This document shows, one piece after another, positions 1 through 8,739 of a stretch of DNA of 64,000 bases. Position 1 is the stretch's first letter; every line of letters begins with the position of its first letter. The position numbers and the translations under genes were made by a program. This DNA comes from GCA-003244245 sp049673305 (GTDB lineage Bacteria; Actinomycetota; Actinomycetes; Mycobacteriales; Pseudonocardiaceae): contig JBATXM010000290.1 in assembly GCA_049673305.1 (NCBI GenBank), forward strand, positions 1-64,000, in the 5' to 3' direction. The notes beneath the pieces were generated by a model that was given only the letters and a program-made list of their open reading frames with translations, ran no database searches and had not been told where the DNA came from.

Positions 1-117
1 AGGGTGATCAAAAGGTACCGCGCACACAGCCACCGCATCAAACGCACCACCGACCACGGCCAACTCCACAACGAACCACCCAAGATCCACATCTTCAAGG
101 TTCCGTGTCTAACTTAG
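1..117 (+). CDS. C-terminal end of an unidentified protein (5' partial)
   Basis: Frame 1 is open from the first base to a TAG at 115-117 and gives 38 residues rich in His, Arg and Lys. The coding start lies outside the window. I do not recognise the family. The basic composition would suit a DNA-binding or transposase tail, but that is a guess. The fragment lies just upstream of a broken hipA, in a stretch full of gene scraps, so it may itself be a remnant. Confidence 0.3.
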   Translation, partial: RVIKRYRAHSHRIKRTTDHGQLHNEPPKIHIFKVPCLT

Positions 118-200
118 CGGCATTGAGCGAGGGCCACGAGAGTGAGTGGTTGCCGAAACCCGCTCCAATGCCTGTGACACGACACACGCGGGACCAGTGA

Positions 201-1034
201 TACCAGGATACTTGGTGCTTCTCGCTGGCCGGAGTCGCGCTCAAGTTCTCCATGCTCGCGAAGGGCGACCGGCTCACCCTGCCCGCTTGTGGAGTAGGCG
301 GTGATTGGATCGTCAAGCTACCTGATCAAACATATCCAGACGTGCCGCGCAACGAGTTCACCATGATGTCCCGGGCAGCGTCCGCAGGTATCGCGGTCCC
401 GCCGGTTCGGCTCGTGCACCGTGACGAGCTGGACGGCTTGCCTCCGGACGTCTGGCCGAGCCGGGAAGAATGGGCGTACGCCATCCGGCGATTTGACCGG
501 GATGCGCATCGCGACTCGGTACACATCGAGGACCTGACCCAAGTGCGCAACGTCTACCCGGAGGACAAATACCTCGGCAACTACGAGACCGTGGCCGCGC
601 TCGCTCACCGGGGTCACGATCTGGACAGCCTTCGCGAGTTCGCTCGCCGGCTGGTGTTCACCATTCTCATCGCCAACGGCGACGCGCACCTGAAGAACTG
701 GTCGTTGATCTATACGGATCCTCGGGTCCCCAGTCTCGCTCCGGCGTATGACATGGTCTCGACCGCGTACTACCTCGGTGAGCGGGAGATGCTCGGCCTG
801 AAGTTTGGTGGCTCGAGGCGCTTCGAGAGGGTCGACGTCACTACCTTCGAGCGCCTGCAAGGGCGCCTGCGCGCCCCGCAGGCATAGCTGGCTGCCTGCG
901 TCGCCGAGTTGATCGAGAAAGTGCGCCGGTGCTGGCCCGGACATCGCGACCAGCTTGCCGGCAATCCCGAACTGGCTTCGAGCATCGAATCCCGCATCGC
1001 TGCTGGCAGCCGTTCCTTGCTGCGTCAAGGGTAG
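201..1034 (+). pseudogene. HipA-like serine/threonine kinase toxin, truncated and interrupted by a stop
   Basis: The reading frame starts inside the HipA fold. FSLAGVALKFS just before the first ATG (252) matches the conserved HipA motif FSLAGVQxKF. It continues with a kinase core: NGDAHLKNWSLIY is the catalytic loop and PAYDMVST the metal-binding segment. A TAG at 885-887 ends the frame, yet the same frame then continues with an amphipathic helix (VAELIEKVRRCWP) typical of the HipA C-terminus, to a TAG at 1032-1034. The N-terminal subdomain is missing and the frame is closed by TGA at 198-200. No hipB antitoxin is visible. HipA kinases phosphorylate GltX in the best studied case. Here the gene is 5' truncated and carries a nonsense codon, so it is probably dead. 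Confidence 0.75.
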
Positions 1035-1387
1035 GGACTCGTAACGTGCGACCCAGCCCTGCCGCAACGCCGAACGGCTCGCCGCGACACTGCTGACGGT
1101 TCCCTGCCACGAGCGTGTCGCTACCGACGACCTCTACCTCGCTCTCGCCGAAGCGAGCGCGCCCGCGCCACGTATCTCCTCGACCGGATCGAGATCCTCG
1201 CGGAGGTGACCGCTCACGACCGGGTGCCCGGGTAGCAGCCGTGGCAAGGGTCGATGCCGGCCACTGCGGAGCTGTGGTGTTTGGCGCCGATGCGAAACGG
1301 CTACCTCTACCAGGGGAAACCTGGCGGAACCCCCGGGTTAGCCCCCACACCGACGTGGCGCCCCTGGGAGGAGGGAACCCAGCAGCG
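1035..1387. other. Non-coding gap with possible decayed coding sequence
   Basis: No intact gene is seen between the hipA remnant and the cytochrome b gene. Short protein-like stretches in two frames around 1110-1235 end at a TAG near 1233 and could be the frameshifted end of a lost gene, but I cannot name it. The last bases hold the GGAGGAG ribosome binding site of the next gene. Confidence 0.3.
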
Positions 1388-2878
1388 ATGACTCACTTCT
1401 TTCCGCTCTGGGTGGTGATCACTCACTTCCTGAACATCTTCTTTCTGCTGCTGCTGGCCCGCAGTGGCCTGGAGGTCCTCTCCGCATTCCCGAAACTGTA
1501 CTGGAATGATGACTGCCCGCCGGGCCGGGAATGGTTGCGATTTTCCCGCAAGACGTTCAGCGCTGACTCCCGCAAACCGTGGTCGTCGTTGGATGAAGAG
1601 GAGTCCTGGTCGCCGGTAATCGCCCTGCCCGGCCGCAAGAACCTCGGCATCGGTCGGCACTGGCACTTCATGACCGTGCAATTCTGGATCCTCACCGGGG
1701 CCGTCTACGTCGCCCTGGTCTTCGCCACTGGTTACTGGCATTACTTGATTCCCACTCACTGGTCGATCATTCCGAACTCGATCAAAGCGGTGGGTACCTA
1801 CCTACACTTCCAGCTCCCGGCAAAGATCCCCGGCCAGCCCTTCGAGCCGGCGCAGAAGCTCAGCTACTTCTTCGTGATCTTCGTTTTGGCGCCGCTGCAA
1901 ATCGCCACCGGCGCGGCCATGTCTCCGGCTGTGATCGCCCAGTTCCCGTGGTACGCGAAGATCTTTGGTGGCAAGCAGGGCGCCCGCAGTCTGCACTTCC
2001 TCGGGTTGTGCGGCTTCGCCGTGTTCACCGCAGTGCACACCTTCATGGTGATCATCAACGGGTTGCCCAGCGAATTCGCCAAGATCGTGCTGGCGGACCC
2101 GAGCGGGAACCGGACCTTGGCGGTGGCCATCGGGCTGCTCGGGATCTTTCTCCTGCTGCTGTTCCACTTGATCATCACCTGGTTCTCGTTGCGCTACCGG
2201 CGGTTCACGCAACGCTTCCTCGGCCGAATGGTCGACCCGTTTGAACGGGTTCTGTCCCGGATCTTTCGGTCCCGCCAGCACTTCACCCGTGCGGACATCT
2301 CGCCCTACCACCGGATCAACGGCTACCCGCCGACCAGCGAGGAGTACGAGCGGTTGGCCAGCGACGGGTTCCGCGATTTCCGACTGCCGGTCGGTGGACT
2401 GGTGAACGCCCCGGCGCTGCTGTCCCTGGAGGATCTGCGCAACTTGGGAATCCAGACTCAGATCACCAAACACAACTGCATCCAGGGCTGGACCGCCGTG
2501 GCGGAGTGGTCTGGCGTCCCGCTCGCTCGCCTGATCGAGCATGTCAAGCCCAGACCGGAAGCGGACACGGTGGTGTTCTATGCCTTCGACGACAAGGGGG
2601 TCACTGAGGGCGAGGGCCGCTGGGGCCACTTCTACGGCACGATCCCTATGTGGATGGTGACCAAACCTCAGGCCATCCTCGTCCTGGAGATGAACGGTGG
2701 GCCGCTGCCGATCGAGCACGGGGCGCCACTGCGGCTGCGGATCGAGACCCAACTGGGCTTCAAAATGGTCAAGTGGGTCAAGGGGATTGAGTTCACCCAT
2801 GGATACCAGCAGATTGGCATGGGTCAAGGTGGTTGGCGTGAGGACCAGCAGTACTACGCCAACGCAGCAGGAATCTGA
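1388..2878 (+). CDS. Cytochrome b561-type membrane domain fused to a molybdopterin oxidoreductase domain
   Basis: The 496-residue protein joins an N-terminal di-haem cytochrome b-like membrane domain (four to five helices, about residues 1-260) to a C-terminal sulfite-oxidase/MsrP-like molybdopterin-binding domain (about 300-496). In the second part KHNCIQGWTAVAEW supplies the Cys expected to bind molybdenum, and MNGGPLPIEHGAPLRL is the conserved family signature. This layout suits an electron-transfer oxidoreductase exchanging electrons with the membrane, much like MsrP and MsrQ in one chain. The substrate cannot be deduced. The start at 1388 is chosen because GGAGGAG lies at the right distance and the next residues begin the first membrane helix. 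The frame is open further upstream without membrane or family features. Confidence 0.8.
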   Translation: MTHFFPLWVVITHFLNIFFLLLLARSGLEVLSAFPKLYWNDDCPPGREWLRFSRKTFSADSRKPWSSLDEEESWSPVIALPGRKNLGIGRHWHFMTVQFWILTGAVYVALVFATGYWHYLIPTHWSIIPNSIKAVGTYLHFQLPAKIPGQPFEPAQKLSYFFVIFVLAPLQIATGAAMSPAVIAQFPWYAKIFGGKQGARSLHFLGLCGFAVFTAVHTFMVIINGLPSEFAKIVLADPSGNRTLAVAIGLLGIFLLLLFHLIITWFSLRYRRFTQRFLGRMVDPFERVLSRIFRSRQHFTRADISPYHRINGYPPTSEEYERLASDGFRDFRLPVGGLVNAPALLSLEDLRNLGIQTQITKHNCIQGWTAVAEWSGVPLARLIEHVKPRPEADTVVFYAFDDKGVTEGEGRWGHFYGTIPMWMVTKPQAILVLEMNGGPLPIEHGAPLRLRIETQLGFKMVKWVKGIEFTHGYQQIGMGQGGWREDQQYYANAAGI

Positions 2879-2896
2879 CAGTACGGAGGTGATCTG

Positions 2897-3211
2897 ATGG
2901 CATCCCTGAGGCCGTCCCGTCGGGATGGCGACGGCAGGCGAGCAGGTGACGCCACGACCGACCACGAGCTGGCACAGCAGCGTCTCGCCGAGTTCCGCAG
3001 GGACCTCTACGGTGGCCGAGGACCCGGGATCAGCGACACCGAGTGGCGGCAAGCCACCCGGGAGCGCCCCATCGTGGCGGGGTTACCGTCGGCTGTGCGG
3101 CGAGAGGCGGTGTACCTGCAAACCCTGCGGGCCCGCAATGAACTGACCGACCTGTGGATCGAGACACGGTGGGCTCAGGCGCAGTTCCCGCAGATGAGAA
3201 ACGTCAAGTGA
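2897..3211 (+). CDS. Small hypothetical protein downstream of the cytochrome b gene
   Basis: This 104-residue, Arg-rich soluble protein starts 18 bases after the cytochrome b/molybdopterin gene, with a GGAGGTGAT ribosome binding site, so the two are probably co-transcribed. Central residues include a short segment GLPSAVRREAVYLQTLRARNE that is likely helical. No membrane helix, signal peptide or known motif is visible. Its stop codon abuts a fragment of a glucose-6-phosphate dehydrogenase gene, so its C-terminus may have been set by that junction. Confidence 0.6.
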   Translation: MASLRPSRRDGDGRRAGDATTDHELAQQRLAEFRRDLYGGRGPGISDTEWRQATRERPIVAGLPSAVRREAVYLQTLRARNELTDLWIETRWAQAQFPQMRNVK

Positions 3212-3212
3212 T

Positions 3213-3430
3213 GACGAGGTCTTCGACCACTTGGCGCGCCGGTTGTCCTACGTTGCGAGTGACGTCACTGACGACGCGCACTACGGTCGGCTCGCTGAGC
3301 TGATCGCCCCACGCCGCCGGCCGCTGTACTACCTGGAGATGCCCCCTCGCTGTTCGGCCCGATCGTCGACCACCTGGGCAAGGCCGGTCTGGTGGAGCAC
3401 GCGCGGGTCGCGGTGGAGAAGGGTCAGTAG
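3213..3430 (+). pseudogene. Glucose-6-phosphate dehydrogenase (zwf) internal fragment
   Basis: Read from 3213, the sequence encodes DEVFDHLARRLSYVASDV and then PLYYLEM. After a one-base shift in the C-run near 3344-3352 it continues SLFGPIVDHLGKAGLVEHAR and VAVEK before a TAG. This order matches the segment of glucose-6-phosphate dehydrogenase that follows the NADP-binding motif and precedes the EKPFG motif. Only about 70 of roughly 500 residues remain. The fragment is therefore a relic carrying at least one frameshift. Confidence 0.7.
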
Positions 3431-3537
3431 CCCTCAGCGCTGGCAGCAGCCCTGGCTGGCCGACGGTGAGTGAACGCGGGCGCTGGTCGAGGCGGCTCCA
3501 CGGACCCGCGCACCTGCTTTCAGTCCGGCAGGATGTT

Positions 3538-3574
3538 CATGGTTTTGTCGCGTGTTTCGCGCGACAAAACCATG
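3538..3574 (+). promoter_or_regulatory. Perfect 15-bp palindrome overlapping the toxin-antitoxin promoter
   Basis: The arms CATGGTTTTGTCGCG and CGCGACAAAACCATG are separated by seven bases. A good -10 hexamer, TATGAT, lies at 3578-3583, seven bases before the antitoxin ATG at 3590. The transcript would therefore start at or next to the start codon (leaderless) and the palindrome would cover the -35 region. This fits an operator for antitoxin autorepression. Confidence 0.6.
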
Positions 3575-3589
3575 TCGTATGATAGGGGA

Positions 3590-3880
3590 ATGATTGCAGA
3601 ACCGATTGAAACAAGTGAGCTGGGTGACAGTATTGAACTGCCATTGACGGAAGCTCGAAACCGACTCCTTGAACTGGCTGAGACCACCGTGCGGGATGGG
3701 GGAATTGTCTATCTCACGCGTTACGGCCGGCGGGTGGCTGCGATCGTGCCAGCCGACGTGGCCGAGAATCACGAGCACATGGAGAACGCCTACCTCTCGG
3801 CCTTAGCCGACGAAGGCAGAGCTGACACCGAACCACCGCTGTCCACCGCCGAGCTCATCAATGAGCTTGGCCTGGCATGA
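3590..3880 (+). CDS. Phd/YefM-family antitoxin
   Basis: This 96-residue protein has the Phd/YefM layout: an N-terminal DNA-binding part with the conserved pattern LPLTEARNRLLELAE followed by VYLTRYGRRVAAIVP, then an acidic C-terminal tail that would wrap the toxin. It should bind the palindrome at 3538-3574 and repress its own promoter. Its stop overlaps the start of the downstream RelE-like toxin by four bases (ATGA). I chose the start at 3590 because it is the first residue consistent with the family and lies directly after a TATGAT -10 box. Longer frames upstream run through the palindrome. Confidence 0.75.
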   Translation: MIAEPIETSELGDSIELPLTEARNRLLELAETTVRDGGIVYLTRYGRRVAAIVPADVAENHEHMENAYLSALADEGRADTEPPLSTAELINELGLA

Positions 3881-4137
3881 CCTACACAGTCCAATGGGCA
3901 CGCAAGACACTCAAGCAACTAGAGAAACTTGATCGCACCGCCCAGAAGAAGATCGTGCTCGCCGTGACCAAACTTGTCGGCAATCCCCGCCCGCACGGGG
4001 TGAAAAGCCTAGTGACACGGCCTGGTGAGTACCGCCTCCGCGTCGGCGACTACTCGGTGAGGTCCACGATGACCAGCGGGTTGCGCAGATCGGGCATGTC
4101 CCTTGACGCACCCCTTATGCGTTCCAGCAGCCGGTGA
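3877..4137 (+). pseudogene. RelE/ParE-type toxin with replaced C-terminus
   Basis: Residues 1-58 are a typical RelE-family toxin: MTYTVQWARKTLKQLEKLD, then IVLAVTKLVGNPRP and EYRLRVGDY. After that Tyr the expected strand and catalytic end (usually RVxYxxxxxxxxVLxxxHRxxxY) are missing. The remaining 28 residues are out-of-family sequence from an unrelated segment, which on the minus strand looks like another coding remnant ending at 4050. The breakpoint is at about 4050. The antitoxin is intact while the toxin has lost its catalytic residues, so it is probably inactive. Confidence 0.6.
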
Positions 4138-4183
4138 CCCCCGAATAGGTCGCAGCCATGTGCCGGCGGTGTTCGGATCACGT

Positions 4184-4537
4184 GTGCACATTGTCTCGGC
4201 CGTCGAGCTCGGCAACGGGATGTACAAAGGTCGCCGCTGAGACCGCGCACCGAAGCCCCCCATCACCGGCGTGCTCGACTTCGATCGGACCTCGTGGGGC
4301 GACCCGGCCGCGGACTGGACCATCCGCATGGCGCTGGCGAAGCCGGGCACCGAACGGGATGCGTTCTGGGCGACCTACGGGCACTTGGACCGCTCCCCCC
4401 ACGCGGTGCTGCGCTCGCGGAGCTACGAGGCCCGGCACATCGGCGCCATCCGCTTGGAACGCCAGCGGTTGGGCAAGGCCGACGGCGTGCAGGAGACGTA
4501 CCGCGACATGGGAGCCGTGCTGGTGGATCTGACCTGA
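4184..4537 (+). pseudogene. Aminoglycoside-phosphotransferase-fold kinase, C-terminal remnant
   Basis: The frame contains VHIVSAVELGNGMYKG, then an in-frame TGA near 4239, then ITGVLDFDRTSWGDPAADW, which is the DFD and GDP signature of the APH/choline-kinase fold, and a helical C-terminus. The N-lobe and the catalytic HGD loop are absent. The sequence is therefore a deletion remnant of a small-molecule kinase related to the intact one at 25979-26899. Confidence 0.6.
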
Positions 4538-4553
4538 CGGACCCGCTCTCAGG

Positions 4554-4778
4554 TCACCCGAGCCACTCGGTCAAAACGTCACGCAGCGCCTTGGCGCTTT
4601 TTTCTTCGAGGGTGATCAGGCATTCGCCCGTGACATGCGGATCGAACACCACTGATCTGCCTTGCAGGCTCACCATGAGGTTGGCGAAACCCATCGGGCC
4701 CCGGTGCAGCCCACACGTCGCGGGGATCGCCTTACGGCGACCAGTACTTGGACGGTTGGCATGATTATACAATTCCAT
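4554..4778 (-). CDS. Small hypothetical protein
   Basis: This 74-residue protein starts at the ATG at 4778, preceded by GGAAAGGA. The start lies inside the end of the upstream small gene (14-base overlap), so the pair is translationally coupled. Visible features are a basic N-terminus and a segment GFANLMVSLQGRSVVFDPHV followed by a predicted helix (EEKSAKALRDVLTEWL). No family is recognised. The pair is divergent from an XRE/TPR regulator, which resembles actinobacterial regulator-plus-small-protein loci such as those with DUF397 proteins, although the sequence is not obviously DUF397. Confidence 0.55.
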   Translation of the reverse strand: MELYNHANRPSTGRRKAIPATCGLHRGPMGFANLMVSLQGRSVVFDPHVTGECLITLEEKSAKALRDVLTEWLG

Positions 4779-5025
4779 GATGATTCCTTTCCGTGGTGTG
4801 GCGCCCGATCTGTTTGGCGAGGGTGCGGGCGGCATCGTCAGTGATAAGCACGCCGAGGCCGGCCACTCCGTGCGGGTAGAGCACCCAGCCGCTCCGTTTC
4901 CAGTCGCGGATGGCGATCACGGTACAGGCGCCGCTGCCGTCGATGAGGTGTCCTTCCACGGAGCACCGTTCCTGGTCGCGGTAACGCAATTGGTGCGGCC
5001 CGTCCAGTTCTTGTGGCTGTTTCAT
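4765..5025 (-). CDS. Small hypothetical protein divergent from an XRE regulator
   Basis: This 86-residue protein begins at 5025 (GAGAGGT upstream). It has a beta-rich middle (ACTVIAIRDWKRSGWVLY) and a C-terminal helix ending in Lys, Arg and His residues. The first 96 codons of the longer open frame lack a ribosome binding site and run through the intergenic region, so I exclude them. It overlaps the following small gene and is divergently arranged with the regulator at 5224, from which it may be controlled. The function is unknown. Confidence 0.55.
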   Translation of the reverse strand: MKQPQELDGPHQLRYRDQERCSVEGHLIDGSGACTVIAIRDWKRSGWVLYPHGVAGLGVLITDDAARTLAKQIGRHTTERNHHGIV

Positions 5026-5223
5026 GGTGACCTCTCGTCCGTGTTCCCCCAGCGTGGCGTTCCCCCCGGGGACTGGATCAGTAGGAATCAGTTTCGGGGA
5101 TTTGAGCTGCCATGGGCAGGCTGCGCGCCTGCCAGCTAGCGCCGTCTGTTGCCGTCTGCGCTGAGGTGGCCCTGTTCCGGCCCGCGAGGATCTATCGTGG
5201 TGCGCACTGATCGAGGAGGTGGG

Positions 5224-6540
5224 ATGGCTGAGCAGGAATCGCCGCGGACGCGGTTGGAACAGCTGCTCCGGCAGCGGCACATCACCCTGGAGGAGTTCCG
5301 GAAGCGCTACCAACGAACCGCAGGGGTTGCACTCAGCGAGCGGCAGGCGTACCGATGGGTGGCTGGAGAGCTGCGTGGCCTGCCGTACCCGCAGGCCCAG
5401 GCTACTTTGGAGCTGCTGTTCGGTGAGCCGGTGGCGCGGCTACTCGGCCCGCCGTACGGCACCGGGGCTCTCCTGTCGACCCGCCGCCGTGACGGGGCGG
5501 CGCCGGAGCGGGGCAGCGCGCGGACCGACTGGGAAGGGCAGGTGATCGCCATGAGCGCCGACCGGGTTCGCGACTTTCTCACCCGGATCGAGGCATCCAA
5601 CGTCGGCGCCGAGACGCTCGATCAGTTGATCGATGACGTGCGCCGTTTTGTCGTCGCCTATCAGCAACAGCCGTTGCCCACCTTGCTCGGTGATCTGGTG
5701 GACACTCAGGATCGTGCCTTCGGGTTGTTGGAGGGACGCCAACGCCCGGCGCAAGCCCGGGACCTCTACTTGATCGCCGGCATCGCCTGCGGGTTGATGG
5801 CCGAGGCGTCGCACGACCTCGGCGCCACCCATGACGCGATGACCCAGGCCCGGGCGGGCTATGCATGCGCGGATAACGCCGGCCACGATGGGCTGCGCGC
5901 CTGGATTTGCGGCCTGCAAGCCGGAATCGCCTACTGGTCTGGGCGGTTGGAGGACGCGGTGCGCTACGCCGAGCTTGGCGCCGAGGCCGCAGCCCACAGC
6001 AGAGGCACTGCCAACGTGTGGCTGCCCAGTAGCGAGGCACGATCGCTGGCCGCGCTCGGTCGACTCGCGGACGCTCACGCCGCCCTCGCGCGAGCCAACG
6101 AGGCATGGGACCGGGTACAGCACGACGAGCTGGACAGCTTCGGCGGGATGTGTATGTTCAGCCGGCCACGCCAGCTCTACCTAGCTGCCGATGCGCTTGC
6201 CTGGGGCGGCCAACCCACGGCTTCCGAGACCGAACATCTCGCGCTTGCCGCATTGGAGGCCTACATAGATTTGCCGCCCGGACAGCGAGCTTTCGGAATG
6301 GAGGCGGGTGCTCGCAGTGCGCTGGCCGTCGCTCGGGTGCTCCGACGGGAAATTGAGGGCGCAGCCGAAGCTCTCAGTCCGGTGTTCGAGCTACCACCAG
6401 CGAAGCGCATCCACGGCATCGTGGCTTCGGTCGAGCATGTACGCACCGCATTGCGCGCAGTGCGGGATCCTGGCCGGGACGCCACCGAGCTGGCAGGCGC
6501 CATCGAGGGCTTCACCTCCGAGCGTTTGACGCACCAATGA
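5224..6540 (+). CDS. XRE-like transcriptional regulator with TPR domain
   Basis: The 438-residue protein has an N-terminal helix-turn-helix region (about 1-65, containing ALSERQAYRWVAGELRGLP). The C-terminal TPR array has repeated helical pairs rich in Ala and Leu, such as ARDLYLIAGIACGLMAEAS and GRLADAHAALARANEAW. Such proteins regulate adjacent genes in many actinobacteria, often in secondary metabolism or stress. The start at 5224 follows GAGGAGGTGGG. Its target is probably the divergent pair at 4554-5025. It ends in an ATGA overlap with a GNAT pseudogene. Confidence 0.75.
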   Translation: MAEQESPRTRLEQLLRQRHITLEEFRKRYQRTAGVALSERQAYRWVAGELRGLPYPQAQATLELLFGEPVARLLGPPYGTGALLSTRRRDGAAPERGSARTDWEGQVIAMSADRVRDFLTRIEASNVGAETLDQLIDDVRRFVVAYQQQPLPTLLGDLVDTQDRAFGLLEGRQRPAQARDLYLIAGIACGLMAEASHDLGATHDAMTQARAGYACADNAGHDGLRAWICGLQAGIAYWSGRLEDAVRYAELGAEAAAHSRGTANVWLPSSEARSLAALGRLADAHAALARANEAWDRVQHDELDSFGGMCMFSRPRQLYLAADALAWGGQPTASETEHLALAALEAYIDLPPGQRAFGMEAGARSALAVARVLRREIEGAAEALSPVFELPPAKRIHGIVASVEHVRTALRAVRDPGRDATELAGAIEGFTSERLTHQ

Positions 6541-7102
6541 TGACCGACACCGTGCAGCACGGGGTGCGGCTGACCGGAGACTGAGGTACAGCTGCGCGAA
6601 TTCCGAACTGATGATCTCAACGACACCAACGCCATCCTCGGTGATGACCGGGTGACCCGGTGGCTGTCCTTCGACTCCCGAACCCGCGAGCAGCAAGCCG
6701 AGATGCTCACCGGCGCCATCGAACGCGCCAAGCACACCCCGCGCACCGAGTACTACCTCGCCGTCACCACCCACACCGATGATCGGCTGATCGGGTTCGT
6801 CCGGTTGGGTACCGGCGGAGTGCAGGCCGGCCAAACTCGGTTTCGCCATCGCCGCACCGCGCTGGGGCCACGGTTACGCACTCGACGCCGCGCGCACCAT
6901 TATCGACTTCGGGTTCACCATACTCGGGCTGCACCGCATTTCCGGGGCCATCGGGCCGGACAATGCCGTGTCCATCGCCCTCGTCACCAGGCTCGGCTTC
7001 ACCCAGGAAGGCCGACTACGCGATCACGTATTCACCAACGGCGCGTGGCGCGACTCCATCCTGTACTCCCTACTCGCTCACGAATGGGAAGCATCTCGGT
7101 GA
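6540..7102 (+). pseudogene. GNAT acetyltransferase (RimJ/RimL-like), two frameshifts
   Basis: The ATG at 6540 overlaps the regulator stop and gives MTDTVQHGVRLTGD before a TGA. One base later the frame EVQLREFRTDDLNDTNAILG continues the GNAT N-terminus. Near 6825 a second shift is needed to read KLGFAIAAPRWGHGYALDA, which is the acetyl-CoA-binding motif A (Q/RxxGxG/A variant WGHGYA), and then GAIGPDNAVSIALVTRLGF to TGA at 7100-7102. Reassembled, it is a full-length acetyltransferase of about 185 residues. With two frameshifts it is inactive unless they are sequencing errors. Confidence 0.7.
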
Positions 7103-7112
7103 ACTCGCCCGC

Positions 7113-7445
7113 TCAGCCCAGGTAGTCGGCCAGCTCTTCCAGCAGCGCGGCCTTGGGCTTGGCGCCGACGATCTGCTTCACCGGTTCGCCGCCGGAGAAC
7201 AAGATCATGGTCGGGATCGACATGATCTTGTACTCCCGAGCGGTCTCGGTGTTCGCGTCGATGTCCAGCTTCGCGATAGTGATCTTTTCGGCATGCGCCG
7301 AGGCGATCTCCTCGAGCACCGGCGCCACCTGCTTGCATGGACCACACCAGTCCGCCCAGAAGTCCACCAGTACCGGCTTGTCGCTGTGAAGCACCTTGCT
7401 ATCGAACGACGCGTCAGTCACGGTCACGGTTGACTTGTCTGCCAT
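7113..7445 (-). CDS. trxA: Thioredoxin
   Basis: A 110-residue classical thioredoxin. The redox motif WCGPCK lies in the sequence VDFWADWCGPCKQVAPVLEE, the conserved cis-Pro is in SIPTMILF, and the C-terminal helix is present. It reduces protein disulfides in the cytosol and is itself reduced by the thioredoxin reductase encoded 40 bases upstream in the same orientation. The two therefore form a trxB-trxA operon. Confidence 0.95.
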   Translation of the reverse strand: MADKSTVTVTDASFDSKVLHSDKPVLVDFWADWCGPCKQVAPVLEEIASAHAEKITIAKLDIDANTETAREYKIMSIPTMILFSGGEPVKQIVGAKPKAALLEELADYLG

Positions 7446-7485
7446 CTTATCTCCTGCGGGTGTGGGCTGGTGGGATTGTGGGACA

Positions 7486-8469
7486 TCAGGGCGTCGGGCC
7501 GTAACCGCCGCCGACGAACTCGGGGGCTTGCTGAGCGCGGGGATCCTCGGCGTGCTCAGCGAGCCAGCGCTCGGCGTCGATCGCGGCTGAGCAACCGGTG
7601 CCGGCTGCGGTGACGGCTTGCCGGTAGGTGCGGTCCACCAGGTCGCCCGCAGCGAAGACGCCGTCCACGCTGGTGGCGGTGGTGGGTGCGGTCACCAGAA
7701 CGTAGCCATCTGGATCGATGTCCACCTGATCGCGGACCAGGTCGCTGCGCGGGTCGTGCCCGACCGCCACGAACATTCCGGTGACATCCAGGGTTGACCC
7801 GTCAGAAAGGCCCACGCCGGTGACACCGCCGTCGCCGAGCACCGCCTCGACGGTCACCCCGGTGCACCAGCGGATCTTGTCGTTGTTCCGGGCGCGCTCG
7901 ATCATGATCTTCGAGGCGCGGAACTCGGCGCGCCGATGCACCACGGTGACCGACCGGGCGAACCGGGTCAGGAAGGTGGCCTCCTCCATCGCGGAGTCCC
8001 CGCCGCCGATGACGGCGATGTCCTGGTCGCGGAAGAAGAAACCGTCGCAGGTGGCGCACGAGCTGACGCCGCGACCGAGCAGTTCCTGCTCTCCGGGAAC
8101 ATTGAGGTAGCGGGGCTGCGCGCCCATCGCGAGGATCACCGACCGGGCCAGGTGAGTGGTCTCGTCGACCGTGACCCGCTTGAGGTCGCCGGCCAGCTCG
8201 ACCGACGTGACGTCTCTGGGCGTCAACTCGGCACCGAAGCGCTCGGCTTGGGTTCGGAACTGCTCCATGAGGTCCGGACCCATGATCCCGCCGCGGAACC
8301 CCGGGTAGTTCTCCACCTCGGTCGTGGTCATCAAGGCGCCGCCGTACTGGCTGCCCTCGAAGACGAGCGGTTCCAGCTGAGCCCGCGCGGTATAGATCGC
8401 GGCGGTGTACCCAGCCGGCCCCGAGCCGATGATGATGACGTCCCGAATCCGTTCACTCACATTCGTCAC
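7486..8469 (-). CDS. trxB: Thioredoxin-disulfide reductase
   Basis: This 327-residue flavoprotein has the FAD-binding GSGPAGYTAAIYTARA near the N-terminus, the redox-active CATC around residue 145, the NADPH-binding GGGDSAMEEA and the second FAD motif GVFAAGDL near the C-terminus. It transfers electrons from NADPH via FAD to thioredoxin. It precedes trxA. In many actinobacteria trxBA sits near the replication origin with parAB, but no such neighbours are visible here, so the locus appears rearranged. Confidence 0.95.
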   Translation of the reverse strand: MTNVSERIRDVIIIGSGPAGYTAAIYTARAQLEPLVFEGSQYGGALMTTTEVENYPGFRGGIMGPDLMEQFRTQAERFGAELTPRDVTSVELAGDLKRVTVDETTHLARSVILAMGAQPRYLNVPGEQELLGRGVSSCATCDGFFFRDQDIAVIGGGDSAMEEATFLTRFARSVTVVHRRAEFRASKIMIERARNNDKIRWCTGVTVEAVLGDGGVTGVGLSDGSTLDVTGMFVAVGHDPRSDLVRDQVDIDPDGYVLVTAPTTATSVDGVFAAGDLVDRTYRQAVTAAGTGCSAAIDAERWLAEHAEDPRAQQAPEFVGGGYGPTP

Positions 8470-8739
8470 AACACGATCCTAGGGACCGATGTTCCCACGG
8501 CTCGATCTCCCCACCCTACGAAGCAACTGTCCGCCGAAGATGAGACCGAACACCGACCATGTCCCATCGGTCTTTTGCCGAGTCGGGCGGCGGCCACAGC
8601 CGCGGCATCGCGCAAGTCATCGGCATTGTCGGGACAGTTGGCTCGGGCGGCGGCGCTGGCCCCCACGAGCAGCCTGCCCCAGATGGATAGCTGGGCTGGC
8701 AAGGAGATGGTCATTGGGCGCCGAGCGTCAATACTCTGG

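Noticed and set aside
1802..3052. Long minus-strand frame opposite the cytochrome b gene (416 codons)
   Set aside because: It is complementary to a gene with clear motifs and consists of compositionally biased sequence without recognised domains.
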